From assembly GCF_042453785.1 (NCBI RefSeq), contig NC_091677.1, forward strand, positions 6,357,501 through 6,421,500: 64,000 bases of DNA, written 5' to 3'. The notes below the pieces were generated by a model. That model saw only the letters and a list, made by a program, of their open reading frames with translations, searched no databases and was not told the DNA's origin. This document shows positions 46,290-58,061 of this stretch, one piece after another; position 1 is the first letter of the stretch; each line of letters opens with the position of its first letter. Source of the DNA: Malus domestica (taxonomy: Eukaryota > Streptophyta > Magnoliopsida > Rosales > Rosaceae). The translations under genes were made by a program, and so were the position numbers.

Positions 46290-48300
46290 CCTGCCTTATA
46301 GGATAAGCATGATATTTTAATTTCATAAACAAAAATAAAACCCAAAATAAAACAAAGCAAATGTAAAAGATTAAATACTTAATAACTACGAGGTGGTCCA
46401 GTGTTCGGAAAAGAATTTTAGATTTGTATTTTACATGGTACGTTTTGAGTTCAATTTTTATTTTTATTAAAATCGCACGATGGTGGCCTTCTAATTAAAA
46501 TTCTTCTGTGAGTCTTTTCAGTTCAGCTCTTTGAAAAGGTGGATTGATACGGTGAAACCACCAACTATTCCATTTAAAAAAATAGATAATATCACATGTC
46601 ATTACATAAATAGTAAGATATGTGTGTCAAAAAGTTAATAACTTAAAAAATATAATTTTCTACTAATTACATAAAAATAGATGATGTACCATCCGTATTG
46701 TCGTCACAATTGAAAATTTATCGAGTGAGTTCAGTCGTGAGTGAGAGATCCCTCCAAAACCGTTGGCGAATAGGTCATGTACTCTCCAGGGCGCCCACAG
46801 TCCCTACCAAAACCGGAAACCGACACCCTGTTTTTAATCCCCTCACCCGGTTTTTTCCGAAACCAGTACGACCTCCCGAAAACCAGGAGCTTTTTTCACC
46901 CTTTTCTACTCCAGCTTCTTCTATAATTAATTTCCCTTTTCTTTTTTTTTTTAAGAAAAGAAATTGAGCTGTTTCCTTGGACCCCACCCCCACTGATATG
47001 TGGCGATACGACCGCACCCTTGCACCTCAACGTGGCTGCCACGCGCCACTTCCTTTTTTTAATTAATTAATTTCTTTTTATTTTTGTTTCATTAAAACAG
47101 CGGGCTCTTGGAACCCACTCCACTGATATGTGGCGATTCGACCGCACCCTGACACTCAACGTGCCTGACACGCGCCGCTCTCTTCCCTCCTCTGGTTTTG
47201 TTCCTATTTGCATGCCTCTCCACCCTTTTCCCCACCTGTCTCTGCCTCCGCCTCCGCCGTGCATTTACCATCTTACCCTCACCACGACAATCGTAAATTT
47301 TTTTTGAACTATTTAAATAAAAAGTTCTTGAGAGTAATAGATCAGTGTTACACTTACTATTTATTTGTAACATTTTTATAGTAGAGGTAGGATCCACCGA
47401 TATATGTGGATCTCATCTATATCAATGATATGATACAAATAAATGATAAGAATTGTTTCAGAAATTCTCACATTTCACAATGTACACTAAACAACGAACA
47501 TCATTATAGAAGTTAACTGATAAATTTATCACCTAGAAGTGAAGAGATCACTAATATTACAATGGACTACTAATGTGTCTCTAATCTTTTGTTTATGATG
47601 AGGTTCTCCACACATTTCTTTTTATATTTGACACACATCTCTTTATTTTGATTGTCGAATTTAATTCATTGAAAAATGATCAAAGTACAAACATAATAAA
47701 AATTATGTGAGACATACAAAGAAATGTGTGAATTACACTATATTTTATTTAGGGTAATGCTGGAGAGACAAATGTGAAAGGTACAAAAAGTGCGAATACA
47801 CTATATTTTATTTAGAGTAATGCTAGGAAGATCAAAATTTTAAACTAAAATTTACAAACCAAATGATGTATTTTCAATAAAAAATAAACATGTTAATCAA
47901 CGCTTAAATAGTAATTCAATTATCAGTAACCAAATTATTTAGTTTATAAATTTAATTTAAAATTTTGATCTAGAAAATTTAATCTCCATACTATTATCCT
48001 TTTATTTATTTATAATTTCCTACCAAATATTTCAACTTAAAAATTCTTGAAATTAAAAAACCAAAGTAGTTTTCGGAACTGGACACTCATCCCATCAAAA
48101 GGGTGAATCCCAAAACCCACGGGAAGGAAGCAAAGGCTCCCACTAATTGGGAGTAAGTTTCACGCGCTGAAATCGAGAGTGATGAAAGAAATTAGTACAA
48201 TGGATTAAGCAATAATAAAAATGATTAAAATATCTAAACTAATGAATCTTAATCCTTGAGTGTGGAAACCAGTGTCTTATTTTGCACACAATTAAAAAAC
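46290..48300. other. Non-coding upstream region of the LBD gene, with a short local duplication
   Basis: CACTGATATGTGGCGAT(A/T)CGACCGCACCCT occurs at about 46990 and 47123, 133 bp apart, within C-rich sequence. The open frames at 46698-47397 overlap on both strands and lack any domain. Further right the sequence is AT-rich. Confidence 0.45.
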
Positions 48301-48437
48301 AGCTGCGTCCCCCACCAGCCAGTGGGCAGAGAGAGAAAAATAGTAAACCCAGCAGCTCACCCCATAAACCCAACCGCGCACCCCACTTAAATACCCCACC
48401 CTCCTCCTCCTTCAAAATCCTAAAACCAAGAACACCA

Positions 48438-48454
48438 CTCTCTCTCTCTCTCTC
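48438..48454 (+). repeat. (CT)n tract in the LBD 5' leader
   Basis: CTCTCTCTCTCTCTCTC about 50 bp before the LBD start codon, a common feature of plant 5' UTRs. A weak TATA-like CTTAAATA lies at 48386. Confidence 0.7.
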
Positions 48455-48505
48455 CAAATACCCAGAAAAGCCCATCTCTCTGTTTTGAAGAAGAAGAAAG
48501 CGAAA

Positions 48506-49541
48506 ATGCGGATAAGCTGTAATGGATGCCGAATACTCCGCAAGGGCTGCAGCGAGAATTGCAGCATCAGGCCTTGCTTGCAGTGGATTAAGAGCCCGGA
48601 GTCCCAAGCAAACGCCACCGTCTTCCTCGCCAAGTTCTACGGCCGCGCCGGACTCATGAACCTCATCAACGCCGGCCCCGAACATCTCCGCCCTGGTCAG
48701 TCCTCTTTCTCTTTTGATTTTTCCGGTTGCATGTCGTTATTTTCCGGCATTTTGTTTTCCCGAGAAACAAACACAAAACAGGGGGCTAATAGTTTTTGCT
48801 TTTGGTAATACAGCGATCTTTCGGTCTTTGCTATACGAGGCATGCGGTCGGATTGTGAACCCGATTTACGGGTCGGTCGGGTTGTTGTGGTCCGGGAGCT
48901 GGCAGCTCTGCCAAGTCGCCGTTGAAGCCGTGCTGAAAGGCCAGCCGATTACGCCGATTACTTCCGAAGCGGCGGCGAATGGGCATGGTCCGCCTCTCAA
49001 GGCCTACGACATTCGCCACGTGTCCAAGGACGAGAACTCGGCCGCGTCTAACGATCCTCAGAAGGTTAAGACCCGGTACCGCTTCAAGCGGTCCGCTGTC
49101 AAGGCAAAGACCAACAAGGTCGGTTCCGGCTCGGGCTCTGGCTGTGGCTCGGGAGCTGATGAATCGGCCAAGCCGAGTTGGACTGGCTGCTCTGCGGACA
49201 AGTTCAACCGGTCGATGAGTCACGAGTCATCGCTGAGTCACCAGTCCGAGGCGGCTGCCAACGTGGACGGTGATAGCAAGGAATCGGAGAGCATGATTTC
49301 GTCAGAGACGGCTGAGGCTGAGCTCTTTTTCCGAGCCGAGCCCGAGTCGGCTCGCAAGCGGACGGAGTCTGTTCAGGATGGGGAGCTAGCTTTGGAGCTG
49401 ACGCTTGGGTTGCAGCCGCAATCACGTGCCAACCACGTCGTTCCGGTGAAGAAGAGAAGAATTGAGGCTGGATTCGGCGCCGTATCACCGGCTGACGACG
49501 GCGCGTGTAAAATGGAGCTGGGGCTGGATTACGTGGCTTGA
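48506..49541 (+). CDS. LOB domain-containing protein, class II (LBD41/LBD42-like)
   Basis: LBD proteins are plant-specific nuclear DNA-binding regulators; class II members (LBD37-42) act in nitrogen/anthocyanin and hypoxia responses. The gene is join(48506..48695, 48814..49541), giving 305 residues. The first exon ends CCTG|GTCAGT and the 118-bp intron ends ATACAG, joining to [19 protein letters not shown] in frame. The zinc-finger-like motif CX2CX6CX3C is at C5, C8, C15 and C19 ([19 protein letters not shown]). The GAS-type block follows ([19 protein letters not shown]), then [20 protein letters not shown]. The leucine zipper of class I is absent, as expected. The C-terminal half is Ser/Gly-rich and ends with an EAR-like LALELTLGL (~255-263), a basic KKRR (~276-279) and MELGLDYVA. 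The start is the ATG at 48506; the frame is open upstream (KKKKAK) but without an ATG. It is intact, with normal splice sites. LBD41 is the closest by memory; LBD40/42 are not excluded. Confidence 0.93.
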
Positions 49542-50240
49542 ACGGTGGAAAAAAACGGAAACGATAAAAACGGTTCAGTTTTGATGGCTCAGATCGGCTC
49601 TTTTGTTTGGCATTGAAGAGATCAAGACCCTTGCTTTTGTTCAGAGTTGTTATAAGTTTCTAAGTTTTGGTTTATTACCTTTTTACCCTTTGTGAAGCTG
49701 AGATCAGATGTACAAATGTGGTTTTAACTTTTAACCTTGAACTTGCGTATAGAAGATGGTAAATGAACAGGGGGACAAAATCTCAAAATCTTTGTCTTCG
49801 AAATTTACATTTTACCAGTCTATCGGCCTTGATGCCGAAAAATCTACAAGAAAACAAATACATGATGTCGGAACAACGTTTTCATGAGAGTAGAGTAGCC
49901 TAGTAAGAACAAGTAGAGAGATGAGTAGGGTACAGTAAAGTACTAGGTGGGCATTGCATGAAGCCTGGGTTTCCCTTGGACACATGGCATTGCGCATGCA
50001 AAAGGGGGTTTTGCTTCGCCAAAGTGAAGGATAAGGATAAAAATCTAGAACGGATACCATCTTTTTCTTCTCTTTTCCATCTATTATTAGTCTCTCTTTT
50101 CCATCTATTATTTTGAGTGCTGCTGATAAGGAGAACTTGAATGGTGGGACGTCACATCGGCGATGTACTCGTTGTATAAGTTACATCGTATTATATCACT
50201 TATCTGGTTGTTAAATTGGTAAATATTTTTTATAGATGTC
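49542..50240. other. LBD 3' flank, no other gene seen
   Basis: T-rich sequence after the stop that fits a 3' UTR (TTTTACCCTTTGTGAAG near 49681). Minus frame 49812-50060 has no recognisable domain. Confidence 0.4.
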
Positions 50241-50478
50241 TATAGTCTCGTTTGGCAACTCAGACTTTTTCAGTTAGATAAGATAAATAGTCATCGGATG
50301 GTAGTAACTAAATTTATTTGACGTTTGGTGCAGTATCGAGCTAACGATTGTATTATTTATACTGTGTTTAATAATATACCAAATAGGAACAATTCAAAGT
50401 ATTATTCTTTTAAGATAAAAATTGATGATTAATGGTAAACAAATGGAATTTTTTTTTTTTACACATTCAAGACCATAA

Positions 50479-53124
50479 AGAGCAAGTCCACCGGGGCTTG
50501 ATAGCCCGGCACCCAGCTAAAACTCTACAGCCCAACCTAATAGGTTGGCACCCAGCCCAAGCCAAGCCATAGGCCGCCCTAGAATCGACAAACCAAAGAG
50601 CTGGCCTATATGACGTCATGTTGACGCCAACGTGACGTCGCTAGGCATTTGCAATTTTTTTGCGTTAGGCATGTGGGAAGCATGTGCGACTGGGCATGCG
50701 TTGCTGACAAGAAATCAGAGGCGGGGCCTGCATACACAAGCGCACTCACCGATCAGATGGGGAGGCCACGTGGCCCTTTCTGGGCTGTTGAATTTCCAAT
50801 GACTAGTTTTCTGCTGTTGGATTTCCAACGGTAAAAAATTTTTGATTTTGAAATCCAACAGCTAAATAACGTGGCGCGTTTTGGGCCGTTCAATCCAAAG
50901 ATCAACGGTCCACGATTTTCGGGCTTTAAAAAAAACCCAACTGTCAGAATTGTTACCATTTGCCACGTGTCATACTTTAGGCTGTTGGATTTGAATCTTT
51001 TTTCAAATCCAATAGTCCAGATTAATTCACTTAATAAAATTATTAAAAATTGTTAAAAAAAAAGAAAAAATTTAAAAATTTTTTTCCTATAAATACCTAA
51101 CCATCATCTTTCACCTTACACCATATTTCAATATTTTCAACACTTTCTACCAAAAGCCTTCATATACTTTTTGTGTGAAAAAAAATACCTAAGAACCTCA
51201 TCCTTTTTTTTTTGTCCATATGAACCCTACATCCCTACATCCATCCTCACACCAAAATCAATCCTTCTTTTTAGCTCAGAATCATTCTTCATTGTTTTCA
51301 AATCTTGAGTTCTTACAATGTTTTCTTCAATGAGAGTGTATAAACAGTTTGAGGAGCAACAAAAAAAATTGTTGGCACAACAGGAAGAATTGGTCAATCT
51401 CGAGGAAGGTGGAGGTGGAGATGAGGCTTTCGCAATGGAGGAGGATGAGGATGATGACCATAGAAGGCAAAGGGCCTTACATTCTCGCCGTGTCATGGAA
51501 GTTGTGGGTTAGATATCCAAACCCAGATGTGCAGCAAACTTTGATAGAAAAAGGGAAAAACGAGATACAAATCTGTTGGAAGATTATTTTATCCCCAACT
51601 GTGTATTCTTTGATCATGTTTTTAGATGTTGTTTTAGAATGCAACAAAGTTTGTTCGACAAAATCATGAGTGCTATTTGCAACCATGATCAATACTTTGT
51701 GCAAAAAATTGATGTTTTTCATGTTCTAGGTCTTCTTCTTGAGCAAAAAGTTACTGCTGCCTTGTTGATGCTTGTATATGGAGTATATGTAGATCAAGTG
51801 AATGAGATAACGAGGATGGGAAAATCAACTTTTCTGGAGTCCCTGAGGCGGCTTTGCTCCGCAATCGAAGCCTTCTATACGAGTGAGTACCTCCGGAAAC
51901 TGACGCATAGGAATCTGCGAAGGCTACAGAGGAAGGGTGAGATGCGAGACTTCCCTGACATGATTGGAAGCATCGACTGCATGCACTAGACCTGGAAAAA
52001 CTGTCCAAGTGTGTGGCAAGGAGCGTAGGACGACAGAAAAGGAGCCAAAAGTATCATTTTGGAAATGGTGGCTTTATTTGATACATGGAGTTGGCATGCA
52101 TTTTTTGGTGTTCCAGGAGCTCAAAATGATCTGAATGTCCTTGCCCAATCTCCAGTCTTCGACGAAGTGCTGCAAGGAAAAGCACCAAAAGTCACATATT
52201 CAATCAATGGCCATACATACGACGGGTGCAGATGACATTTACCCAAAGTGGACAACGTTTGTCAAAACAGTCCCACATCCACAGAGTGAAAAAGAAAAAC
52301 ACTTTGCAAAATGTCAAGAGTGGTGTAGGAAGGATGTAGAGCGTTGTTTTGGTATCCTGCAGGCTCGTTAGGCAATTTTCAGGTCAGCTGCTACAATGTT
52401 TGATGTCGAGGTACTTCGATCCATCATGATGACGTGTATTATTCTCCACAACATGATTATGGAAGATGAGTATGATTATGATGCCGTCAACGAATACGAG
52501 CCGAACACAATGAACAACTCAGGAACACGTATTTATTGTGCTCATGATGGCACCGAAGATCCCGTGCAACAAGAGCCATTAGAACTGGATGGATGTTACA
52601 ATCAATTGATCGCTGAGCGGTACACTTCATTGCAAGAGCCATACTGGCATTGTACCTATCAAAGTGACTTGATTGAGCACCAATGGGGATTGCAACAAGG
52701 TCAAGATAATTAAAAGGAGCTTGTGGTGGAACAATAAAGTTCTTAGTTTATTTAGTGTGTTTTTTTTTTTCCAGTTTATTTGATGAGTTTATGTAATTTT
52801 ATTTAGTGTGTTTTTTTAAGTTTATTTGATGAGTTTATGTAATTTTATTATGATAATGACATATGGTGTGACGAGGTTGGTTAAAAATTCTATCCGAAAT
52901 TAAAACTATTTATTTATTTATTATTTTATAAAAAAAAATTAATAATATTTTAAATGGGCTAGGTGCCATCGCATTTTATAGGTGTGGAGATCGTTTGTGC
53001 CAGCGTATTTTTTAGGGGTGAAGATGCATTTGGCCTATTACTGTTCATTGAAGTCTATGACTATTCACTGAGTGGATTAAATGAGCTGGGTGCTGATACA
53101 TTTTTTTTAGGGGTGGACTTGCTC
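50479..53124 (+). mobile_element. PIF/Harbinger element with dead transposase (2646 bp)
   Basis: Inverted ends AGAGCAAGTCCACC and GGTGGACTTGCTC, with TAA on both sides (50476-50478 and 53125-53127), the 3-bp duplication of this superfamily. The transposase gene lies at 51318-52713. I do not see the Myb-like second gene usual for PIF elements. The region 50780-51010 has several short inverted repeats built on TGTTGGATTT. Confidence 0.8.
51318..52713 (+). pseudogene. PIF/Harbinger (HARBI1/ALP1-like) DDE transposase, disrupted
   Basis: Reading frames in series give the plant Harbinger nuclease. From 51318 there is a Gln/Glu-rich N-terminus with an acidic run. Frame 51576-51989 has QSLFDKIMSAICNHDQYFVQ, LGLLLEQKVTAALLMLVYGV, STFLESLRRLCSAIEAFY and DFPDMIGSIDCMH, with the first catalytic Asp in GSIDCMH. 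A TAG then replaces a conserved Trp codon (TAG ACC TGG AAA AAC). Downstream come FGVPGAQNDLNVLAQSPVFD (second Asp), a small deletion before ADDIYPKWTTFVKTVPHP, and KDVERCFGILQAR (catalytic Glu), then TAG, then MTCIILHNMIMEDE. The N-terminal frame also ends early near 51510. All three catalytic acids survive, but the gene has at least three breaks. It is bounded by its own TIRs at 50479 and 53124. Confidence 0.88.
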
Positions 53125-53317
53125 TAAATGGGTCAAATTAAAAAAGAACAAAATCTTCCCTTATTTAAATCAAACTTAAAATAAAATTAAAAAAAATATT
53201 GAAATCATCTTTTCAGTCTCGTCTTCCCAAAATCTCTTCACCACTTCATCCACAAAACCTTCGCTTAATCAAATATAGAAGTGAGAGATAAAGAGAGACA
53301 AGCTCCATGGACTGCCA

Positions 53318-53700
53318 TTGCCTTCTGGTCTCATCTTTTTCCCTACCCCCATACCCCAAACCAATACCTCTCACCAAAACTCCTCCCTTCCTCCGCCCTC
53401 TCTTCTTCCTCCTCCTCCTCCCACCCTTCACCCACTGACGATGATGATGAAAATGATAAAACCCACAAACCCAATTTCAATTTCCTCAAGCTCTATAACT
53501 CTCACCGTAATCTCCATCTCCCTCCCCTAAATCCCCACCGTCGTCACCGCCATCAAGGAGAAAAAGCGCGCGGCCAAGAAGTTTACCCCAAAAAAGTTCG
53601 AAGCTTTATCTCCCCAAGAACTCGAGTCATGGTCCCATGGACTCCCCGTTGTCTCCAATTGAATTCCGTACACCCAGCTGTTGGCGCTCAATCAGATGTC
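53318..53700 (+). pseudogene. FTSHI4-like (inactive chloroplast FtsH) first-exon fragment
   Basis: The plus-strand segment at 53530-53690 reads IPTVVTAIKEKKRAAKKFTP, then KKFEALSPQELESWSHGLPV, VSN, a stop (TGA, probably from CGA Arg), IPYTQLLALNQ. From memory this matches the N-terminal region of plant FTSHI4-type proteins, inactive FtsH homologues of the chloroplast envelope. Upstream (53318-53530) one frame is Ser/Pro/Thr-rich (HQNSSLPPPSLLPPPPP...), like a transit peptide. After LALNQ the match ends abruptly near 53695. The AAA and protease-like domains are absent, and the frame has a nonsense codon, so it is not functional. It lies inside the outer TIR element. The identification is by recollection; an alignment would settle it. 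Confidence 0.6.
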
Positions 53701-53945
53701 GTGGAGAACGAAGTGCGAGAGAGAGGGAAGGGAATTGAACTAATAATCCACTCCTTTTGGAAGGACTTATTATGCAGGTGTATACCCTACTAAATAAACT
53801 AAATTAATCCGGTGACTATTTAATACGAGAGGATATCAAACGACTAGGTCTGTATTATTAGTCCTATTTGGTTTCTTATATGACCCACCAAACGAGGCCT
53901 ATGAGTATATCATGTAGGTGGGTTTAGAAGTACCCGTTGCTTTTG

Positions 53946-54088
53946 TCTTGATGGTTAATACAAGTGAAAAGATCTTAAGTTTGATTCTCGTTAAAAGTGA
54001 ATTTTGAACCACATTATTACTAGTTCGTTATAAGATTTAGCCTATTTCTCTACCATTTTAGTGTAAATAATATCGTTTGTTAAAAAAA
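53946..54088 (+). repeat. SINE-like tRNA-derived repeat
   Basis: A ~145-bp copy: CTTGATGGTTAATACAAGTG, then AAGTTTGATTC at a box B-like place, then GAACCACATTATTACTAGTT, then GTGTAAATAATATCGTTTGT and an A-rich end. Copies are at 60690-60818 (-), 45038-45169 (-), 45970-46100 (-), 42468-42568 (+), with 3' ends at 22745 and 22970. The clearest box B (inverse of GAACCTAAGACC) is in the 60690 copy. Confidence 0.65.
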
Positions 54089-55060
54089 GTTGTACAGTGA
54101 GGCTACAATGCTCTGGTGTATTGAATATTTTGTCATTTAAAGCCTTTAAATCCACGTCAACGGCTTTTCAATTTTCTCTGGCTACAATATTGTAAAAATT
54201 TGCAAGTTGTGAAGTGTTTTGTTGTGTGTGTGTGTTTGTGTTAATTGTAACACTCTTTGAATTGTTAAATTTTGTTGTCTCCTATTTTGTCTGTTTTTTA
54301 TGTTGATATTCAATACTCTGGATACTTCGCTGCTTTGAGCCTTTTCTTTGACAATTATGTGATTGGATCTAATAAGGCTCTAAGTGACGGAGTAATCAAC
54401 ACTTCAGAGTTATTATAAATTTTCGTAAGCTGTGAACTACTTTTCGTGTATGTGTTAATTATAGCATTGTTAAATTTTGTAGTCTCTTATTTTATTGCGT
54501 TTCGTTCTTTAGTCTCCTTACATTCTGCCTATTTGTGACGATAAAGTGTCGTTCCTTTAGCACCAAGGTTCAAATTTCATTTGATGTAAAATAGAGTATT
54601 TTAGAATAGAACATCGCCTTGTTAAAAGGAAAAACCACATAAAACCCCAATTCCCCAATTTTTAAGCACCGTTTCGTCTGAATTGTATGTAGAAATTATG
54701 GGACTAGTGAAATACCAAAACTTTATTAAGAATTGGCCACTGAACCAAAACAAATGGAGGAAAATGACGGAGGAGGATAGTGCGACACTGACCAATTGGG
54801 GTTTGAAGGCCCAGCTCACACATAAATCAATATCAAATGAGTAACTGCGTCCCAAAACTTAGAGTAGTAATATTGCTCATAACAAAAATGAAGATTAACC
54901 ATAAGAACAAGTTGTTCTAAACGTTGTCTAACAAGAGAAAAAAAAAATTCTACTTTCTATTACATGGAAATTCTAAAGAAGAAATCCTCAGAGACTTGAA
55001 ATGTGTAATTGAATTGAAAGATTACAAAGCTAGGGATCCTATATAGTGAAAACTGCCTTG
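54089..55060. other. No gene seen; 3' flank of the IST1-like gene at the right side
   Basis: AT-rich. The 77-codon minus frame at 54622-54855 has no recognisable domain. The last ~100-200 bp probably hold the IST1-like 3' UTR. Confidence 0.4.
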
Positions 55061-55067
55061 TTCTAAG

Positions 55068-57819
55068 CTAAATTTTCTGGTTGCTGCAATGAGGCTTATT
55101 TTTCAGACGCTCTTTCTTTAGTGCCATGAATTTAGCTGCTATGTCATCATAGTCAGGCAGCTTGGGGTGGACGTGAGTAGGATACTGGAAGGCGTCGGAA
55201 TATGATCGTTGGAAGTCGTCTTTGTGATTGTCCTTGGCTCTTTCAGGCGGCATTGTCACGGTTCTGAAATAAGGAGGCACCGTTTCCTTTCTTGCACTCC
55301 AAGAATTAGTCACATTTGGAGATGTAGGACTATATGAGGCACGCCTGCATCGAAAATGCGATTCCTCCACTCTTCCTTTGATCACCTTGTTTTGCATATT
55401 GGGATGCTGATGATCCGGATATGTGAAAACATTGTACAGCATAGCTTCATTGCCATAGTTCTTCCTCCTCATTCGCTCTCGAGGCACTGCACTCCATTCG
55501 ACTCCCCTGTTCAATTGTTCATGTCCATGAGTTGGAAATCCAACCCTAGTTGTAATCCCTCTCTTTAGCTTCCACGGTTGAACTTCACAATCAATATTTT
55601 CGTCGTTTCGGAAGGAAAAATAACATGGATTTCCCAGGGCGCAGCCACAGCTTAATATCCTTGTATCAGTTCCACACCTACTTTGATTTTTCAGATGCTT
55701 TCTGCCATAGTAACTTTGACATTCATTATCCTTCAACCATTGATTTTCCTGAGAAACCGATCTCTTCCTCAGTCTTTTCCCACTTCCCTTCCAACTTGAT
55801 CTCCTAGGGCTTTTTGACTCGGAATTCTCACTCCACGTCTCATAACAATCCACATAGCTGAGATCACAACTGCTTACGGGAGTCTCTTTCTTCGGTGCTA
55901 TAGCTTTGAATTTGAAGAGTCTTTGGTCCTGGGAGTCTGCATCTCTTGTTGTAGAAAACTGAACCTCTTCTATGTCATCAAGGTAAATCACAATATCTTC
56001 ATCTCTTGTTGTAGCATGACTTGTGCTGCCAGAAGTACTGCCCCGACTTTCTTCAGTGCCCGGGGTAGATATATTTGGAGAACCAACTTCAGAAAAATTC
56101 CCTTCAATCAGTGGCGTAGCTAATGAAGAACTAGCAGAAGTTCTAGATACAATAGAATCAGCATCTACGGGTTCTCTTTCGATTTCCTCAACATTTAAAA
56201 TTTTCCTTTCAGATGTTTCGGTTTGTTCATAACAAATCTGGACATATGCATCCAGTGCTTGATGTCCACTGATTTCCTTCACCTAATGTGCATTGAACAA
56301 GGGACTCAAATTCGAAATTTAAGTATGATAAAAGCTATATAATGGCATAAATGCTCTATACATGTATATTTATTGAAGTGTGTAATTTGTAATTACCTTT
56401 TGTTGCCATTCTGAATAGTACTCAATAGCTAAAACCTCTGGTTTGATGCAGTAATTTCTTGCTATTTCACTGACCAATATATGCTTCATATCATCTGTTA
56501 CCAACTTTTCGGAGAGTTTCTCTATTACCTATAGTTTTGGATTTTGTTAGTTCACACCCTTATGAGATCAACAGAAACACCCTTTAAAAAATTTGTTGCA
56601 AAATCGTTAAACTTGACATTGTACCTCACGGTTCACCAGATTCCCAGGGAGTAGTTCAAGAGCACTCATTTTGAATTTCTGCCCGTAACGTTCTCCGAAT
56701 AGCTTCCTGATCCTCCTAAGCTCAGGCAGATCCCCACATCTTGCAGAAGCATATATAAGACTTGAGACCGCCTCATTTATGTCATTTGGGCAGTCCCTGA
56801 AAAACCACCAAATTGCAGCACAAACACAATTACTTGAGATCAAGTGGAGGAAAACACAAAAACTTAGGAACAAAATAGGAAAAATTCAGATCAAGGCATA
56901 CTTGCGTCTGCGGATGTAAGGAAAGTGGATGAGGATGAATTCACAGAAATTGTCCAACAATTCATACAGTGCCTCTACGGATTCGTCTTTGATTATCTGC
57001 TCAACCTGAAAAGGTGAGGAATGTGATATTAATTTTCCAGGCAGCAGAAATTCTCCAACTTTGGGTAATAAAATGGCCCAACCTGTTAATAGTAACTTGT
57101 AACACAAGCACATCTAAAGTGTTCATAGTAATTTGGCATAAGTTTTTCTTGGTAGCACTTTAATTTAACCGCACCACTTTTGTCACCCAAAATTAGAGAA
57201 ATGAAATCAACGAGAAAGAAAAGTAAAAGAATCCCAGAAAACACAGAATTGTTGGCAGCACAATACTATCAAGAAATTCCAACAAACGCATATTTTCTGG
57301 TGGTTGTACTTTTATGTTTTAACTAACAACTTTCTTAACCAAAAGTGCTTCTGGGGGAATCACGGAATTCAGAATCATAAAAATGGTAACAAACTCAGCT
57401 GCCAGATTAGTTCAACCAACTATATTGTACTATGAAATAATTAACTAAAATATTCATGACGAATTAAATGAGAAAAACAGAGAAGATGTCACGGGGTTTC
57501 AACTGTTACATTCATACCCTGTTGAAGGCCTTGTCTTCGTGACCATGTTTGATCAGCTCCGCAACATCTTGGCGTAGTTGCCTCACAATTGTTTGCCTCT
57601 TGGTTTTTAGCAACTTGAGCCGGCACTGTACCTCTTTGATCAGGCTCTTGCTGTAACCGAAAAAACAAGCAGACACAAAACAAAACAATGAGTTTGGTTT
57701 ATAGAAGACGAAACCATGATACAGTTCCAACAAAAAACATAAAACAGCTTCAAAAGTGCAAGTTTTGTAGTAAATTACCACTTCGAAGCCTTTCGCCACC
57801 CGAATAAGATGTCAAACAT
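55068..57819 (-). CDS. IST1-like protein (ESCRT-III regulator), six exons
   Basis: IST1 proteins bind ESCRT-III and VPS4/SKD1 at multivesicular endosomes; plant ISTL proteins share the domain with long variable tails. Exons in order are 57819-57779, 57650-57518, 57005-56902, 56796-56625, 56528-56397 and 56282-55068, all with GT/AG borders. They sum to 1797 nt, or 598 residues. The protein starts MFDILFGWRKASKCKSLIKE, the typical start, and the Ist1 helical domain covers residues ~10-175 (LKLLKTKRQTIVRQLRQDVA, EALYELLDNFCEFILIHFPY, NDINEAVSSLIYASARCGDL, FGERYGQKF, LPGNLVNREVIEKLSEKLV). The last exon encodes a ~400-residue acidic and Ser-rich tail, probably disordered, with IVIYLDDIEEVQF. No stop or frameshift appears inside exons. 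A TC-rich microsatellite lies ~200 bp before the start. It has no functional tie to the neighbours seen. Confidence 0.93.
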
Positions 57820-58016
57820 TTCTACAATCGCAGAACAAATTTTGGGCTGTTTTGAAGGTGAAAGAACAAAATGGTAGCAATGAAAACCATCTTCATTTGC
57901 AGCTAAAGCTTGGAGGAATAATGGGAAAGAGAGAAAATGTGAAGGAGAGAAGTTGAAGAACTAGTAACCACCATGACAGTTGGGTTGATCACTTTAGGAG
58001 TGGGTTTGAGAAGGTT

Positions 58017-58020
<4 letters not shown>

Positions 58021-58057
<37 letters not shown>
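58021..58057 (+). repeat. (GA)n microsatellite upstream of the IST1-like gene
   Basis: About 18 GA units, which read as CT on the gene's own strand, ~200 bp before its ATG. It is probably in the 5' leader or core promoter. Confidence 0.9.

Positions 58058-58059
<2 letters not shown>

Positions 58060-58061
<2 letters not shown>

Larger units (their letters stand above)
50244..53899. mobile_element. Outer TIR element (PIF/Harbinger-like ends), 3656 bp, with nested element and gene fragment
   Basis: The left end AGTCTCGTTTGGCA and the right end CCACCAAACGAGGCC are inverted repeats, flanked by TAT on both sides (50241-50243 and 53900-53902). Subterminal text GATAAATAGTCATCGGAT (left) pairs with ATCCGGTGACTATTTAATAC (right). 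The left end is highly similar to that of the element at 10266 (GTTTGGTGCAGTATCG and ATTTATACTGTGTTT are shared). It encloses a complete PIF/Harbinger element (50479-53124) and a FTSHI4-like fragment (53318-53700). Without the nested element it would be about 1 kb, the same size as the 10266 copy. Confidence 0.7.

Noticed and set aside
46698-47397. A gene upstream of the LBD gene
   Set aside because: Frames overlap on both strands, have no domain, and contain a local non-coding duplication.
48239-49488. Minus and alternative-frame open frames over the LBD gene
   Set aside because: They overlap conserved LBD coding sequence in other frames and lack domains.
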